Positions 8,560 through 17,086 of a stretch of DNA of 51,963 nucleotides are shown here, one piece after another. The first letter of the stretch is position 1. Each line of letters begins with the position of its first letter. The position numbers and the translations under genes are program-made. The stretch is from Bacteroidales bacterium (lineage in GTDB: Bacteria > Bacteroidota > Bacteroidia > Bacteroidales > UBA1715): the NCBI GenBank assembly GCA_017516865.1, contig JAFXAU010000019.1:1-51963 (forward strand), written 5' to 3'. Below the pieces are notes generated by a model. It was not told where the DNA came from and ran no database searches. It saw only the letters and a program-made list of their open reading frames with translations.

Positions 8560-9294
8560 TTATTTTGTGCATATATACAAACTTGCAATTCCAAACGAAA
8601 GTGCTTGTATTTTAGTATTTTGGAAACCTGTTTTCTTCGTCAGTTCTACAAATTTTTGTCCGTATGGAAATTCTTGCACCGATTGAAATAGATAATAATA
8701 CGCATCGTAATCTTTCGAAAAAATCTTTCCGATTGTCGGCAAAATATGCTTGAAATAAAACGTGTACAGTTGCTTTATCGGGAAATGCTGCGGCATGGAA
8801 AATTCCAATATTACCGCCGTGCAGCCAGGTTTGAGTACACGATATATTTCGGAAAGACCTTTTTCTAAATTTTCAAAATTTCTTACACCGAATCCCACGG
8901 TTATTGCGTCGAAGGAATTGTTTTCGAACGGCATTGATTCGCTGTCGCCGACAAGAAGCGAGATTTTGTCCTGCAAGCCAAGTTTTGCTATTTTTTCGTT
9001 ACCGTATTGCAGCATATTTTCAGAAATGTCGATGCCAACAATCTTTTCCGCTTGTTGAATTTTTTTTGCCGAAAGAATTGCGAAATCGCCTGTCCCTGTA
9101 GCAATGTCGAGAATTGTACGAGGAGAATTTTTCTTGATTTCTTTTATGGCTTTTCGTCTCCAAATTTTGTCAATGTTAAGCGAAAGAATATGGTTCAAAA
9201 AGTCGTATTTCGGTGCAATGTTGTTGAACATATCGACAATTTGTCCTTTTTTGCTCTTGTCGGAATCAGTATACGGAATCGTCATTGTTTTCAA
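8560..9294 (-). CDS. menG: demethylmenaquinone/ubiquinone C-methyltransferase
   Basis: A 244-residue class I SAM-dependent methyltransferase of the UbiE/MenG family, acting on demethylmenaquinone to make menaquinone; a menaquinone role is expected in Bacteroidetes. Motif I (ILDIATGTGDFAI, about 61-73), the family segments FNNIAPKYDFLNHILSLNID and ITVGFGVRNFENLEKGL, and ILEFSMP are all present. It begins at an ATG 179 bases from the divergent leuC gene and is followed by porT after about 43 bases. The symbol ubiE is equally used. Confidence 0.93.
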   Translation of the reverse strand: MKTMTIPYTDSDKSKKGQIVDMFNNIAPKYDFLNHILSLNIDKIWRRKAIKEIKKNSPRTILDIATGTGDFAILSAKKIQQAEKIVGIDISENMLQYGNEKIAKLGLQDKISLLVGDSESMPFENNSFDAITVGFGVRNFENLEKGLSEIYRVLKPGCTAVILEFSMPQHFPIKQLYTFYFKHILPTIGKIFSKDYDAYYYLFQSVQEFPYGQKFVELTKKTGFQNTKIQALSFGIASLYICTK

Positions 9295-9473
9295 TTTTCG
9301 TCTGCAAAGATAGTCATAGATTTTAGATTCTGTTGTTTAAATTGAAAAACTGCAATAGAAACAATCATCTTATAGAAAGTAAAACTAAATATATACCTAA
9401 AATCTAATTCCTAAGTATTAAATTTTAATTCTTAATTCATTACCTTTACCCCGCAATTTTATAGGATATAACA

Positions 9474-10868
9474 ATGGGAAAAACATTATTTGAAAAGATT
9501 TGGGATGCGCACGTGGTGCAAGTCGTGCCAGACGGACCTACACAGTTGTACATCGACCGTCTGTATGCCCACGAGGTGACTTCGCCTCAGGCATTCGACA
9601 CGCTTCGTGACAAAGGAATCAAAGTGTTCCGTCCCGAACAGGTGGTTGCCATGCCCGACCACAATACTCCTTCCGACCAACAGGAAGTAATCAATGACCC
9701 GATTGGTCGCAAACAAGTTGAAACCTTGGCGAAAAACTGTGCCGAATTTGGCATCAAGCATTTTGCAATGGGAACTAAAGACAACGGAATCATTCATGTT
9801 GTCGGTCCTGAAAAAGCATTGTCGTTGCCGGGAATGACTATCGTCTGTGGCGATTCACACACTTCTACTCACGGTGCCGTTGGCGCTCTTGCAATGGGCA
9901 TCGGAACGAGCGAGGTGGCCGAAGTGCTTGCAAGTCAATGTATTTTGCAAGGAAAGCCTAAGTCAATGAGAATCAACATTGAAGGTACATTACAAAAAGG
10001 CGTTACGGCAAAAGATATTGCGTTGTACATTATGGCTCAAATGACAACTTCGGGTGCAACAGGCTATGTGGTTGAATATGCGGGCTCTACAATCCGCAAT
10101 CTTTCTATGGAAGGTCGTCTTACATTGTCGAACCTTTCAATCGAAATGGGCTCGCGTGCTGGTATCATCGCTCCTGATGAAACTACGTTTGAATACCTGA
10201 AAGGTCGTGAATATGCTCCGAAAGGCGCAGAATGGGACAAAGCCGTGGCTTATTGGAAAACACTCAAAACCGATGATGACGCTGTGTTCGACAAAGAAGT
10301 TACATACAAGGCGGAAGACATTAAACCTCGCATTACCTACGGAACAAATCCAGGGGCTGGTATTGCAATAGACGAGACTGTTCCTACGTTGGACGGATTG
10401 AACGAGGCGCAAAAAGTACAGCTGACAGCACAACTTGACTATATGCAGTTTAAACCAGGACAAAAGTTGGAAGGCACGCCTGTGGATTATTGCTTCTTGG
10501 GTGCTTGTACCAACGGCCGTATTGAGGATTTCCGTGCATTCGCTTCAGTTGTGAAAGGAAAGAAAAAATCTCCAAACGTAGTGGCTTGGCTCGTTCCGGG
10601 TTCTTGGTTGGTTCGCAAGCAAATCATAGACGAAGGAATCGACAAAATTTTGGAAGATGCAGGTTTCGAGCTTCGTCTGCCGTCATGCTCGTCGTGTTTG
10701 GCAATGAACCCCGACAAGGTTCCTGCTGGAAAATTGTCAATTTCAACGTCGAACCGAAATTTTGTGGGACGACAAGGACCGGGCGCACGCACGGTATTGG
10801 CTTCTCCGCTCGTAGTTGCCGCAAGTGCAATCACAGGCGTAATTACTGACCCTCGTAAATTTATGTAA
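9474..10868 (+). CDS. leuC: 3-isopropylmalate dehydratase, large subunit
   Basis: A 464-residue aconitase-fold enzyme that, with LeuD, isomerises 2- to 3-isopropylmalate in leucine synthesis. The Fe-S cluster cysteines are visible in [12 protein letters not shown] and in [19 protein letters not shown] and [11 protein letters not shown] are the usual substrate-site segments. The length is typical of the family. LeuD follows after two bases, so the subunits are made together. No leuA or leuB is nearby. Confidence 0.97.
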   Translation: MGKTLFEKIWDAHVVQVVPDGPTQLYIDRLYAHEVTSPQAFDTLRDKGIKVFRPEQVVAMPDHNTPSDQQEVINDPIGRKQVETLAKNCAEFGIKHFAMGTKDNGIIHVVGPEKALSLPGMTIVCGDSHTSTHGAVGALAMGIGTSEVAEVLASQCILQGKPKSMRINIEGTLQKGVTAKDIALYIMAQMTTSGATGYVVEYAGSTIRNLSMEGRLTLSNLSIEMGSRAGIIAPDETTFEYLKGREYAPKGAEWDKAVAYWKTLKTDDDAVFDKEVTYKAEDIKPRITYGTNPGAGIAIDETVPTLDGLNEAQKVQLTAQLDYMQFKPGQKLEGTPVDYCFLGACTNGRIEDFRAFASVVKGKKKSPNVVAWLVPGSWLVRKQIIDEGIDKILEDAGFELRLPSCSSCLAMNPDKVPAGKLSISTSNRNFVGRQGPGARTVLASPLVVAASAITGVITDPRKFM

Positions 10869-10870
10869 CT

Positions 10871-11497
10871 ATGGCAAAACAGAAATTCAATATCATCAAA
10901 TCAACGTGTATTCCTGTTGCTATCGACAACTGTAATACCGACTTAATCATTCCTGCCCGTTACTTGGCAAGCACCACGCGTGACCCGAAATTCTTCGGCG
11001 ACGCGTTTATGCACGACTTGCGTTTCGATGCCGACGGCAAACCTGTGGCAGACTTTGTGATGAACAAACCTGAATTTTCGGAAGCGCCACGCGAAGGCGT
11101 TCACGAAATTATTGTGGGCGGACAAAACTGGGGATCCGGCTCAAGCCGTGAACATGCTGCATGGGCAATCGCAGGCTATGGAGTTCGTGTTGTGATTTCG
11201 TCAAGTTTTGCCGATATTCACAGAAACAACTTGCTGAATTGCTTCGTGTTGCCAGTGATTGTTTCTCAAGCGTTCCAACAGGAATTGTTCGACACAATCG
11301 CTAAAAATCCGCAAGCTATTGTCACTGTTGATGTTCCAAACCAAACAGTTACGAACGAAACGACTGGGCATAGCGAGAAATTCGAAATCAACGGTTACAA
11401 GAAACATTGTCTTGTAAATGCACTTGACGACATTGATTATTTGTTGAGCGTGCAAGACAAAACTGTAGCGTACGAACAAGCGAGAGCGGCTAAATAG
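10871..11497 (+). CDS. leuD: 3-isopropylmalate dehydratase, small subunit
   Basis: A 208-residue LeuD. The segments NTDLIIPARYL and NWGSGSSREHAAWAI, the swivel-domain substrate loop, are intact, as is the C-terminal part (HCLVNALDDIDYLL). It is two bases downstream of leuC and is followed at once by a terminator, so the operon appears to contain only these two leucine genes. Confidence 0.97.
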   Translation: MAKQKFNIIKSTCIPVAIDNCNTDLIIPARYLASTTRDPKFFGDAFMHDLRFDADGKPVADFVMNKPEFSEAPREGVHEIIVGGQNWGSGSSREHAAWAIAGYGVRVVISSSFADIHRNNLLNCFVLPVIVSQAFQQELFDTIAKNPQAIVTVDVPNQTVTNETTGHSEKFEINGYKKHCLVNALDDIDYLLSVQDKTVAYEQARAAK

Positions 11498-11520
11498 AAT
11501 TTCGATTGTTCAATATAAGC

Positions 11521-11550
11521 AAGGAGAATGCAACGATGCGTTCTCCTTTT
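11521..11550 (+). terminator. terminator after leuCD
   Basis: AAGGAGAATGC pairs with GCGTTCTCCTT across a short loop and is followed by six T residues. It lies 23 bases after leuD. Confidence 0.85.
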
Positions 11551-11670
11551 TTCATTATGTGAAACATTTATTGTATCACTGTCATAGTACATAAAAATCG
11601 AGTTGCCCTAACAAATATGACGGCTTTAAAAGAGAGGCGAAATCGGAGTGAAGAATGTAAGAGAATTTTA

Positions 11671-11678
11671 TATCTTTG
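11671..11678 (+). promoter_or_regulatory. probable -7 element for the aminotransferase/acetyltransferase pair
   Basis: TATCTTTG matches the Bacteroidetes TAnnTTTG element, 64 bases before the aminotransferase start in a 244-base gap that otherwise holds only the leuCD terminator. No clear -33 TTTG is seen. Confidence 0.45.
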
Positions 11679-11741
11679 TACAATGACTCAAGTCTATGTT
11701 TAGAGAGAACGGAAAAATTTTAAGATACTGAATCGGAATTT

Positions 11742-12884
11742 ATGAGAACAATTCAAATGGTTGACCTGCGGAGTCAGTACGAGAATATTAAAGACGAGAT
11801 AAATCGTGAGATACAGGGAGTTATTGACTCTACGGCATTTGTAAAAGGAGGGAAAGTAGCTGATTTTCAGCATCATCTTGAAGAATATTTAGGCGTGAAG
11901 CATGTCATCCCAGTCGGGAACGGAACCGATGCTTTGCAAATTTCGTTGATGGCATTGGGATTGAAACCTGGTGATGAGGTAATTACACCTACGTTTACAT
12001 TTATTGCCACGGCGGAAGTGGTGGCGTTGCTTGGTCTAACGCCCGTGCTTGTTGATGTCGACCCGCATACGTTCTGTATGTCGCCCGAAGCGGCGGAAAA
12101 GGCGATTACGTCGCGGACAAAAGCTATTGTTCCAGTCCATCTGTTTGGACAAAATGCCGATATGGAGGCGTTGATGCAGATAGCACAGAAACATAATTTG
12201 TATGTTGTGGAAGATGCTTGTCAGTCCATTGGCGCTGAATATACTTTTCCCGATGGAAGACGGGAGAAATCGGGCTGTATGGGAAAACTTGGATGCACGT
12301 CGTTTTTCCCGTCAAAAAATCTTGGCTGCTATGGCGATGGAGGGGCGATTTTTACGAATGACGATACATTGGCTGACGAAGTGAACTGTATTGCAAACCA
12401 CGGAATGCGTGTTCGATACCATCATGACAGAATCGGCGTAAATTCCCGCCTTGACAGCATTCAGGCTGCTGTACTCGATGTTAAGTTGAAGTATTTAGAT
12501 TCATATACTGCAAGTCGGCAACGGGCGGCGGCATTTTATGATTCGGCATTTGGTCAGTGTCCTTACATTACCATTCCTGCTCACAATCTACACTCGTCGC
12601 ACGTATTTCATCAATATACCATTCAGCTTGCCGCTTCGATTGACCGCGATGCGCTCAAGGCGGCGTTGAACGAAAAAGGAATTCCAGCCATGATTTATTA
12701 TCCAATTCCGTTGCATTTGCAGAAGGCATATCATAGCGAACGGTATAAAAAAGGCGATTTCCCTGTCTCGGAACGGCTGTCGCAGTCGGTACTTTCGTTG
12801 CCGATGCACACGGAACTTGATGACGAGCAGCTCCGATATATAACCAACACTTTGTTGCCGCTTGTTGAACAATGTAAAAAATAA
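11742..12884 (+). CDS. DegT/DnrJ/EryC1-type PLP aminotransferase (WbpE-like)
   Basis: A 380-residue fold-type I sugar aminotransferase. The PLP lysine is probably Lys192 in SFFPSKNLGCYGDGG; Asp158 in VVEDACQ should contact the pyridine nitrogen, and GNGTDALQISLMALG is the cofactor-phosphate loop. The start QMVDLRSQYENIKDEI is typical of WbpE/WlbC enzymes that aminate 3-keto-UDP-GlcNAc-uronate. The neighbouring acyltransferase resembles WbpD/WlbB, the next enzyme of that route to UDP-2,3-diacetamido-uronate for surface glycans. The companion dehydrogenase and oxidoreductase are not in the window. The exact sugar substrate is inferred. Confidence 0.85.
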   Translation: MRTIQMVDLRSQYENIKDEINREIQGVIDSTAFVKGGKVADFQHHLEEYLGVKHVIPVGNGTDALQISLMALGLKPGDEVITPTFTFIATAEVVALLGLTPVLVDVDPHTFCMSPEAAEKAITSRTKAIVPVHLFGQNADMEALMQIAQKHNLYVVEDACQSIGAEYTFPDGRREKSGCMGKLGCTSFFPSKNLGCYGDGGAIFTNDDTLADEVNCIANHGMRVRYHHDRIGVNSRLDSIQAAVLDVKLKYLDSYTASRQRAAAFYDSAFGQCPYITIPAHNLHSSHVFHQYTIQLAASIDRDALKAALNEKGIPAMIYYPIPLHLQKAYHSERYKKGDFPVSERLSQSVLSLPMHTELDDEQLRYITNTLLPLVEQCKK

Positions 12885-12886
12885 TT

Positions 12887-13471
12887 ATGGAAGCACCTAC
12901 GTATTTTGCACATCCTACGGCAGTTATCGACGATGACTGTGTGATAGGAAACGGAACTAAGATTTGGCATTTTTCTCATATCATGTCTGATTGTACGATT
13001 GGTGAACAGTGCAATATTGGACAGAATGTTGTTGTTTCTCCTCATGTAGTATTGGGAAGAAATGTGAAAATTCAAAATAATGTATCGGTTTATACAGGCG
13101 TGGTGTGTGAGGACGATGTATTCCTTGGCCCTTCGATGGTGTTTACCAATGTGATAAATCCGCGAAGTCATGTGAACCGTAAGTCGGAATACAAGCAGAC
13201 TATTGTGCGTCGAGGTGCCTCGATTGGTGCGAATGCAACGATTGTTTGTGGCAACGAAATAGGTGAATACGCCATGATAGGAGCGGGGGCGGTGATTACT
13301 AAACCAGTGAAGCCATACGCACTTGTCGTCGGCAATCCAGCACGACAGATAGGCTGGGTTAGCGAATATGGTCACAGATTGACATTTGACGAAAATAATC
13401 GTGCCGTTTGTCCTGAGACAGGGCAGAAGTACGAGTTGCGAGATGGAAGGGTTGTGAGAGTTGAGAGTTGA
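12887..13471 (+). CDS. hexapeptide-repeat N-acetyltransferase (WbpD/WlbB-like)
   Basis: A 194-residue left-handed beta-helix acyltransferase. Imperfect hexapeptides begin at about residue 10 (CVIGNGTKI, CTIGEQCNIG, VVLGRNVKI), and the catalytic and CoA regions include the NPRS loop (VINPRSHVNRKSEY) and VGNPARQIGWVSEYGHRL, typical of WbpD/WlbB enzymes. It would acetylate the amine added by the preceding aminotransferase. The genes are two bases apart. The final codons (VES) and the stop lie within a GAGAGTT repeat array, so the C-terminus may have been altered by the repeat. Confidence 0.85.
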   Translation: MEAPTYFAHPTAVIDDDCVIGNGTKIWHFSHIMSDCTIGEQCNIGQNVVVSPHVVLGRNVKIQNNVSVYTGVVCEDDVFLGPSMVFTNVINPRSHVNRKSEYKQTIVRRGASIGANATIVCGNEIGEYAMIGAGAVITKPVKPYALVVGNPARQIGWVSEYGHRLTFDENNRAVCPETGQKYELRDGRVVRVES

Positions 13472-13500
13472 GAGTTGAGAGACGAGAGTTGAGAGACGAC
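13456..13500. repeat. GAGAGTT/GAGACGA short-unit array
   Basis: Several near-identical seven-base units (GAGAGTT, then GAGACGA) run head to tail over the 3' end of the acetyltransferase gene and into the intergenic region. Related stretches occur at 19801-19814 and, reversed, around 15763-15784. Confidence 0.8.
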
Positions 13501-13533
13501 AACGGTCATTTCTTTATAGAAATGACCGTTGTC
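13498..13533. terminator. 15-bp perfect inverted repeat between convergent genes
   Basis: GACAACGGTCATTTC pairs perfectly with GAAATGACCGTTGTC around a six-base loop, between the convergent acetyltransferase and transketolase genes. There is no T run at either side, so it is a likely bidirectional stop or processing hairpin rather than a classical intrinsic terminator. Confidence 0.6.
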
Positions 13534-13579
13534 GGTAAAAATCAAATTTTAATTGAGCCTTTTTACACGTGTTGTGATA

Positions 13580-15628
13580 CTATTTAGAATATTCCTTTAA
13601 ATATTCAAGTACTTGATTTACAATATTTTCCGCAGTGTAGCCGAATTTTTCGTCAAGTACGGTATATGGTGCGGAGTAGCCGAAGTGGTTCAACCCCCAG
13701 ATTTTACCTTTTGCTCCTACAAGCCCTTGCAGATTGATTGAAAGTCCTGCGGTTACGCCGTAAATTGGTTTTCCAGAAGGAAGAATTTTCTCCTGATATT
13801 CTTTGCTTTGGTCACGGAACAAGCCTTCCGACGGAGCGGAAACAACTTGAACTTTCAAGCCGTGTTTGCTTTCGAGAATGAGCGACGCATCGTAAATTGT
13901 ACTGACTTCGGAACCGTTGGCAACCAAAATAACGTCGGCTTCGCCTTGTGCTTCTTTTACAATATACGCACCGAATTTCGCATTTTGTGCATCGGCATAG
14001 CGTGTTGAACCTGGTTTTGCAGGAATGTCGTTGATTGTTTGGCGAGAGAAAATCAAGCCGGTCGGACGATCGTTTGTTTTCATGGCAAGTTCCCAACAAA
14101 CTGTTGCTTCCTGAGCATCGGCAGGGCGGAGTACAAGAAAACTGCGTTTACCACTATGATTATATACTTGTTCCATCAAGCGGATTTGAGCTTCTTGTTC
14201 GATTGGCTGGTGGGTAGGACCATCTTCGCCAACGCGGAACGCATCGTGCGACCATACATATTTAACAGGCAGTTCCATCAATGCCGACATACGCATTGCC
14301 GGTTTCATATATTCCGAGAACACGAAGAATGTGCCGCATGCGGTGAACAATCCGCCGTGAAGCACGATACCGTTCATAATTGATGCCATTGTCAGTTCGG
14401 CAACACCAGCTTCGAGGAATTTTCCTGAAAAATCATCTTTGGTAATATCCTGTGTCTTTTTGAGGAATCCGTCGGTGTTGTCGCTGTTGCTCAAATCGGC
14501 GGACGAACAAATCATATTTTCGATATGTTCAGCAAAATATCCGAGAACCGTTTTCGAAGCGACGCGTGTTGCAATGTTTTGTTTTTGCTCTATGTTTGCA
14601 AAATCAATGTCGGCTGGGATATTTCCTGATAAGAATTGGGCAAGTTTTTTCGCCAATTCAGGATTTTTCTTTTCCCATTCCACTTGTTCTGCCTTACGTT
14701 TTTGTGCGTTTTTGATTTTATTTTCGTTGACGTTTTTCCAAAATTGTTTTACGTCGTCGAAAATGGCGAACGGGTCGTTTGGATTCCCGTCGAGGTTGAG
14801 AATAGTTTTTTCAACCGATGCACCCGCCTTGCTCACTGGCTGTCCGTGTGTCGATGTTTGTCCTTCGAACGATTTGCCTTCTGCGTCAAGCAATCCTTTA
14901 CCCATCGTTGTTTTTCCGATAATCAGCGACGGTTTTCCCGTTTCTTCGTTTGCCCATTGCAGTGCCTTGCGGATTTCGTCGTGGTCGTTGCCGTTGATTG
15001 TGATGACTCTCCAGCCCCACGATTCGTATTTCATAGCGGTGTCTTCGCTCGAAACCGCATCGGTGTGGGTTGAAAGTTGAATATCGTTGGAGTCATAGAA
15101 CATTATGAGGTTGTCCAAACCAAGGTGACCTGCAATACGTCCTGCTCCTTGCGAAATTTCCTCTTGGATACCGCCGTCGGAAATGAACGCATAGATTTTG
15201 TGTTTCATCCATTCGCCGAAACGGGCGCGAAGGAATTTCTCTGCAATAGCCGCACCTACAGCCATCGTATGACCTTGTCCGAGCGGTCCCGACGTGTTTT
15301 CAATACCAATTTTGTGGTTTACTTCAGGGTGTCCGGCAGTCAGGCTTCCCCATTGGCGGAAATTTTTCAAATCCTCAATGGAAAGCGTTCCAACCATGCA
15401 CAAAGTCGCATACAACATCGGTGACATGTGTCCAGGGTCAAGGAAAAATCTGTCACGATTTGCCCACGCCATGTCGGTCGGGTCGTATTGCAGAAAATCT
15501 GAGTATAAAACGGAGATGAAATCCATGCCGCCCATAGCACCTCCTGGGTGACCGGATTTTGCTTTTTCGACCATTGAAACTGCGAGAATACGCATATTGT
15601 CGGCCGAACGTTCTGAAATATTTTTCAT
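13580..15628 (-). CDS. tkt: transketolase
   Basis: A 682-residue thiamine-diphosphate enzyme of the non-oxidative pentose phosphate pathway. Visible marks are KSGHPGGAMGGMDF, GPLGQGHTMAVGAAIAEK, the TPP/Mg segment SDGGIQEEISQG ... YDSND, SHDAFRVGEDGPTHQPIEQ (the transketolase signature) and a C-terminal domain starting near ILVANGSEVSTIYDA. The length is normal. It lies convergent to the acetyltransferase gene and diverges from the Ald-like gene. Together with the xylose genes at 29.9-34.4 kb it completes the route of xylulose 5-phosphate into glycolysis. Confidence 0.97.
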   Translation of the reverse strand: MKNISERSADNMRILAVSMVEKAKSGHPGGAMGGMDFISVLYSDFLQYDPTDMAWANRDRFFLDPGHMSPMLYATLCMVGTLSIEDLKNFRQWGSLTAGHPEVNHKIGIENTSGPLGQGHTMAVGAAIAEKFLRARFGEWMKHKIYAFISDGGIQEEISQGAGRIAGHLGLDNLIMFYDSNDIQLSTHTDAVSSEDTAMKYESWGWRVITINGNDHDEIRKALQWANEETGKPSLIIGKTTMGKGLLDAEGKSFEGQTSTHGQPVSKAGASVEKTILNLDGNPNDPFAIFDDVKQFWKNVNENKIKNAQKRKAEQVEWEKKNPELAKKLAQFLSGNIPADIDFANIEQKQNIATRVASKTVLGYFAEHIENMICSSADLSNSDNTDGFLKKTQDITKDDFSGKFLEAGVAELTMASIMNGIVLHGGLFTACGTFFVFSEYMKPAMRMSALMELPVKYVWSHDAFRVGEDGPTHQPIEQEAQIRLMEQVYNHSGKRSFLVLRPADAQEATVCWELAMKTNDRPTGLIFSRQTINDIPAKPGSTRYADAQNAKFGAYIVKEAQGEADVILVANGSEVSTIYDASLILESKHGLKVQVVSAPSEGLFRDQSKEYQEKILPSGKPIYGVTAGLSINLQGLVGAKGKIWGLNHFGYSAPYTVLDEKFGYTAENIVNQVLEYLKEYSK

Positions 15629-15842
15629 TGTTCTATTCTAAATTAAAACTGCCGCAAGGTAGTTTGTTTTATTGAAATACTAAAAAAATAAGAGTTTATA
15701 TTTTTCATAGATATGAACATTTTTTAAGGTGAAATGTTCAATTACGATAGTTCTCTCAACTTTCGTCTTTCGTCTCAAATTTCTCTAAGAAGACCGTGTG
15801 TTTTTCAAAACAAATTCTATATCTTTATGAAAAAATATTTCA

Positions 15843-17054
15843 ATGGTGGATTTATCTGCGCAATTTGCATTTGGACAAGGTGGTTTATTGCCACAGGAGG
15901 AAGTTCTTGAAGTTCGTAAAAAATCGAAACAGTTCGTTGTTGGTATTCCGAAAGAAACTGACAAGAATGAGCATCGTGTGCCGTTGACTCCGCAGGGCGT
16001 GGAAATTTTAGTGCGACAAGGAATTGTCGTGTTGAAGGAGGCAAATGCTGGAATTGAGTCGAAGTATTGTGACGAGGATTATGCCGAAGCGGGGGCTGTG
16101 ATTTGCAGTTCGACAGATGATGTGTATAAGTGCGATTTGATATTGAAAATTGGTTGTGTTTCGGAACAGGAACTTGTTCATGTAAAGGAAAAACAGGTGA
16201 TTTTTTCTACCGTTCCGATAACTGCAATGACCAAGAATGTGTTGCGTGCGTTGATGAAAAAACGCGTCACAGCAGTTGCGTATGAATTTATTCACGATTT
16301 GGATGGATATTATCCGATTTTACGTTCAATGAATGAAATTGCGGGAACATTGTCGGTGCTTGTTGCGGCGGAATGTCTGAACGACGTGGAGAGTGGAAAG
16401 GGCGTGTTGTTGGGTGGAATAACAGGTATCAGTCCTGCCGAGGTAGTTGTTTTAGGTGCGAACACAGCAGGGGAGTTTGCCGCTCGTGCTGCATTAGGAT
16501 TGGGGGCAACGGTGAAAATTTTCGATTCTTATATGCAGCGTCTTGTGACTATTCAAGAAAAACTGTCGCAACGGTTGTTTACGTCGAATTATCACGAAAG
16601 CGTGCTTCGTAAGGCTTTGCTTTCCGCCGATGTGGTGATAGGGGCGATTCAATTGGAATCGGACGAACGTTTTGTGCTTTCGCAGGATATGATACAGACT
16701 ATGAAACCGTGTTCGGTCGTTGTGGATTTGTGTATGAGTCAAGGAGGATGCTTTGCCACGTCGAAGGCGACCACGCTTGAAAATCCAACCTTCTCGTCAC
16801 ACAAAGTCATTCATTATTGTGTGCCAAATATTGCCTCGAAAGCGGCGCGGACTGCGTCTATTGCGTTAAGTAACATCCTTATGCCAATGGTCAAAGACAT
16901 TGCAGGGTATGGAACGGTTTCGGCTTTTTTCAAGCAAAACTATGCGGCTCGTCAGGGGGTATACATATATAATGGTATACTTACCAATCCAATTTTGGCA
17001 AAACATTTTGGCATGACGAGCAAAGATATCGACTTGCTGAGTGCGGCGTTTTAG
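15843..17054 (+). CDS. alanine-dehydrogenase-like NAD-binding protein, catalytic residues altered
   Basis: A 403-residue protein of the alanine dehydrogenase / transhydrogenase alpha fold. It keeps the N-terminal substrate segment (IPKETDKNEHRVPLTP, Arg45), the lysine matching Lys75 (LILKIG, Lys102) and the NAD-binding loop VVVLGANTAGEFAARAA. The position of the catalytic histidine of bacterial Ald (His96 in the M. tuberculosis enzyme) is Pro125 (STVPITA). The position of its catalytic aspartate (Asp270, IDQGGC) is Ser299 (MSQGGC). It therefore may not be an ordinary alanine dehydrogenase. Relatives with an N-terminal LLPQEE extension exist in Bacteroidetes, as I recall, and also lack the histidine. 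The ATG at 15843 lies only about 15 bases after a possible -7 element, leaving a very short leader. Confidence 0.75.
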   Translation: MVDLSAQFAFGQGGLLPQEEVLEVRKKSKQFVVGIPKETDKNEHRVPLTPQGVEILVRQGIVVLKEANAGIESKYCDEDYAEAGAVICSSTDDVYKCDLILKIGCVSEQELVHVKEKQVIFSTVPITAMTKNVLRALMKKRVTAVAYEFIHDLDGYYPILRSMNEIAGTLSVLVAAECLNDVESGKGVLLGGITGISPAEVVVLGANTAGEFAARAALGLGATVKIFDSYMQRLVTIQEKLSQRLFTSNYHESVLRKALLSADVVIGAIQLESDERFVLSQDMIQTMKPCSVVVDLCMSQGGCFATSKATTLENPTFSSHKVIHYCVPNIASKAARTASIALSNILMPMVKDIAGYGTVSAFFKQNYAARQGVYIYNGILTNPILAKHFGMTSKDIDLLSAAF

Positions 17055-17080
17055 TTAATGCACAATTCACAATGCACAAT
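17055..17080. repeat. 26-bp CACAATT-type intergenic repeat, copy 1
   Basis: Built of AATGCACAA/ATTCACAA-type units. An exact 26-base copy lies at 29727-29752, and decayed related stretches are seen near 31575-31610 and 32961-32985. It lies between the convergent Ald-like and EamA genes. Confidence 0.85.
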
Positions 17081-17086
17081 GCTCAA

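Noticed and set aside
12731..13375. Open frame antisense to the aminotransferase and acetyltransferase genes
   Set aside because: It crosses the junction of two well-supported genes on the other strand and has an implausible composition rich in His, Arg and Cys.
13456..13500. CRISPR array
   Set aside because: The units are seven bases, contiguous and without spacers. No cas genes are present.
14439..15080. Open frame of about 213 codons antisense to transketolase
   Set aside because: It is Ser/Phe/Cys-rich, has no domain, and lies fully inside tkt. It is a shadow frame.
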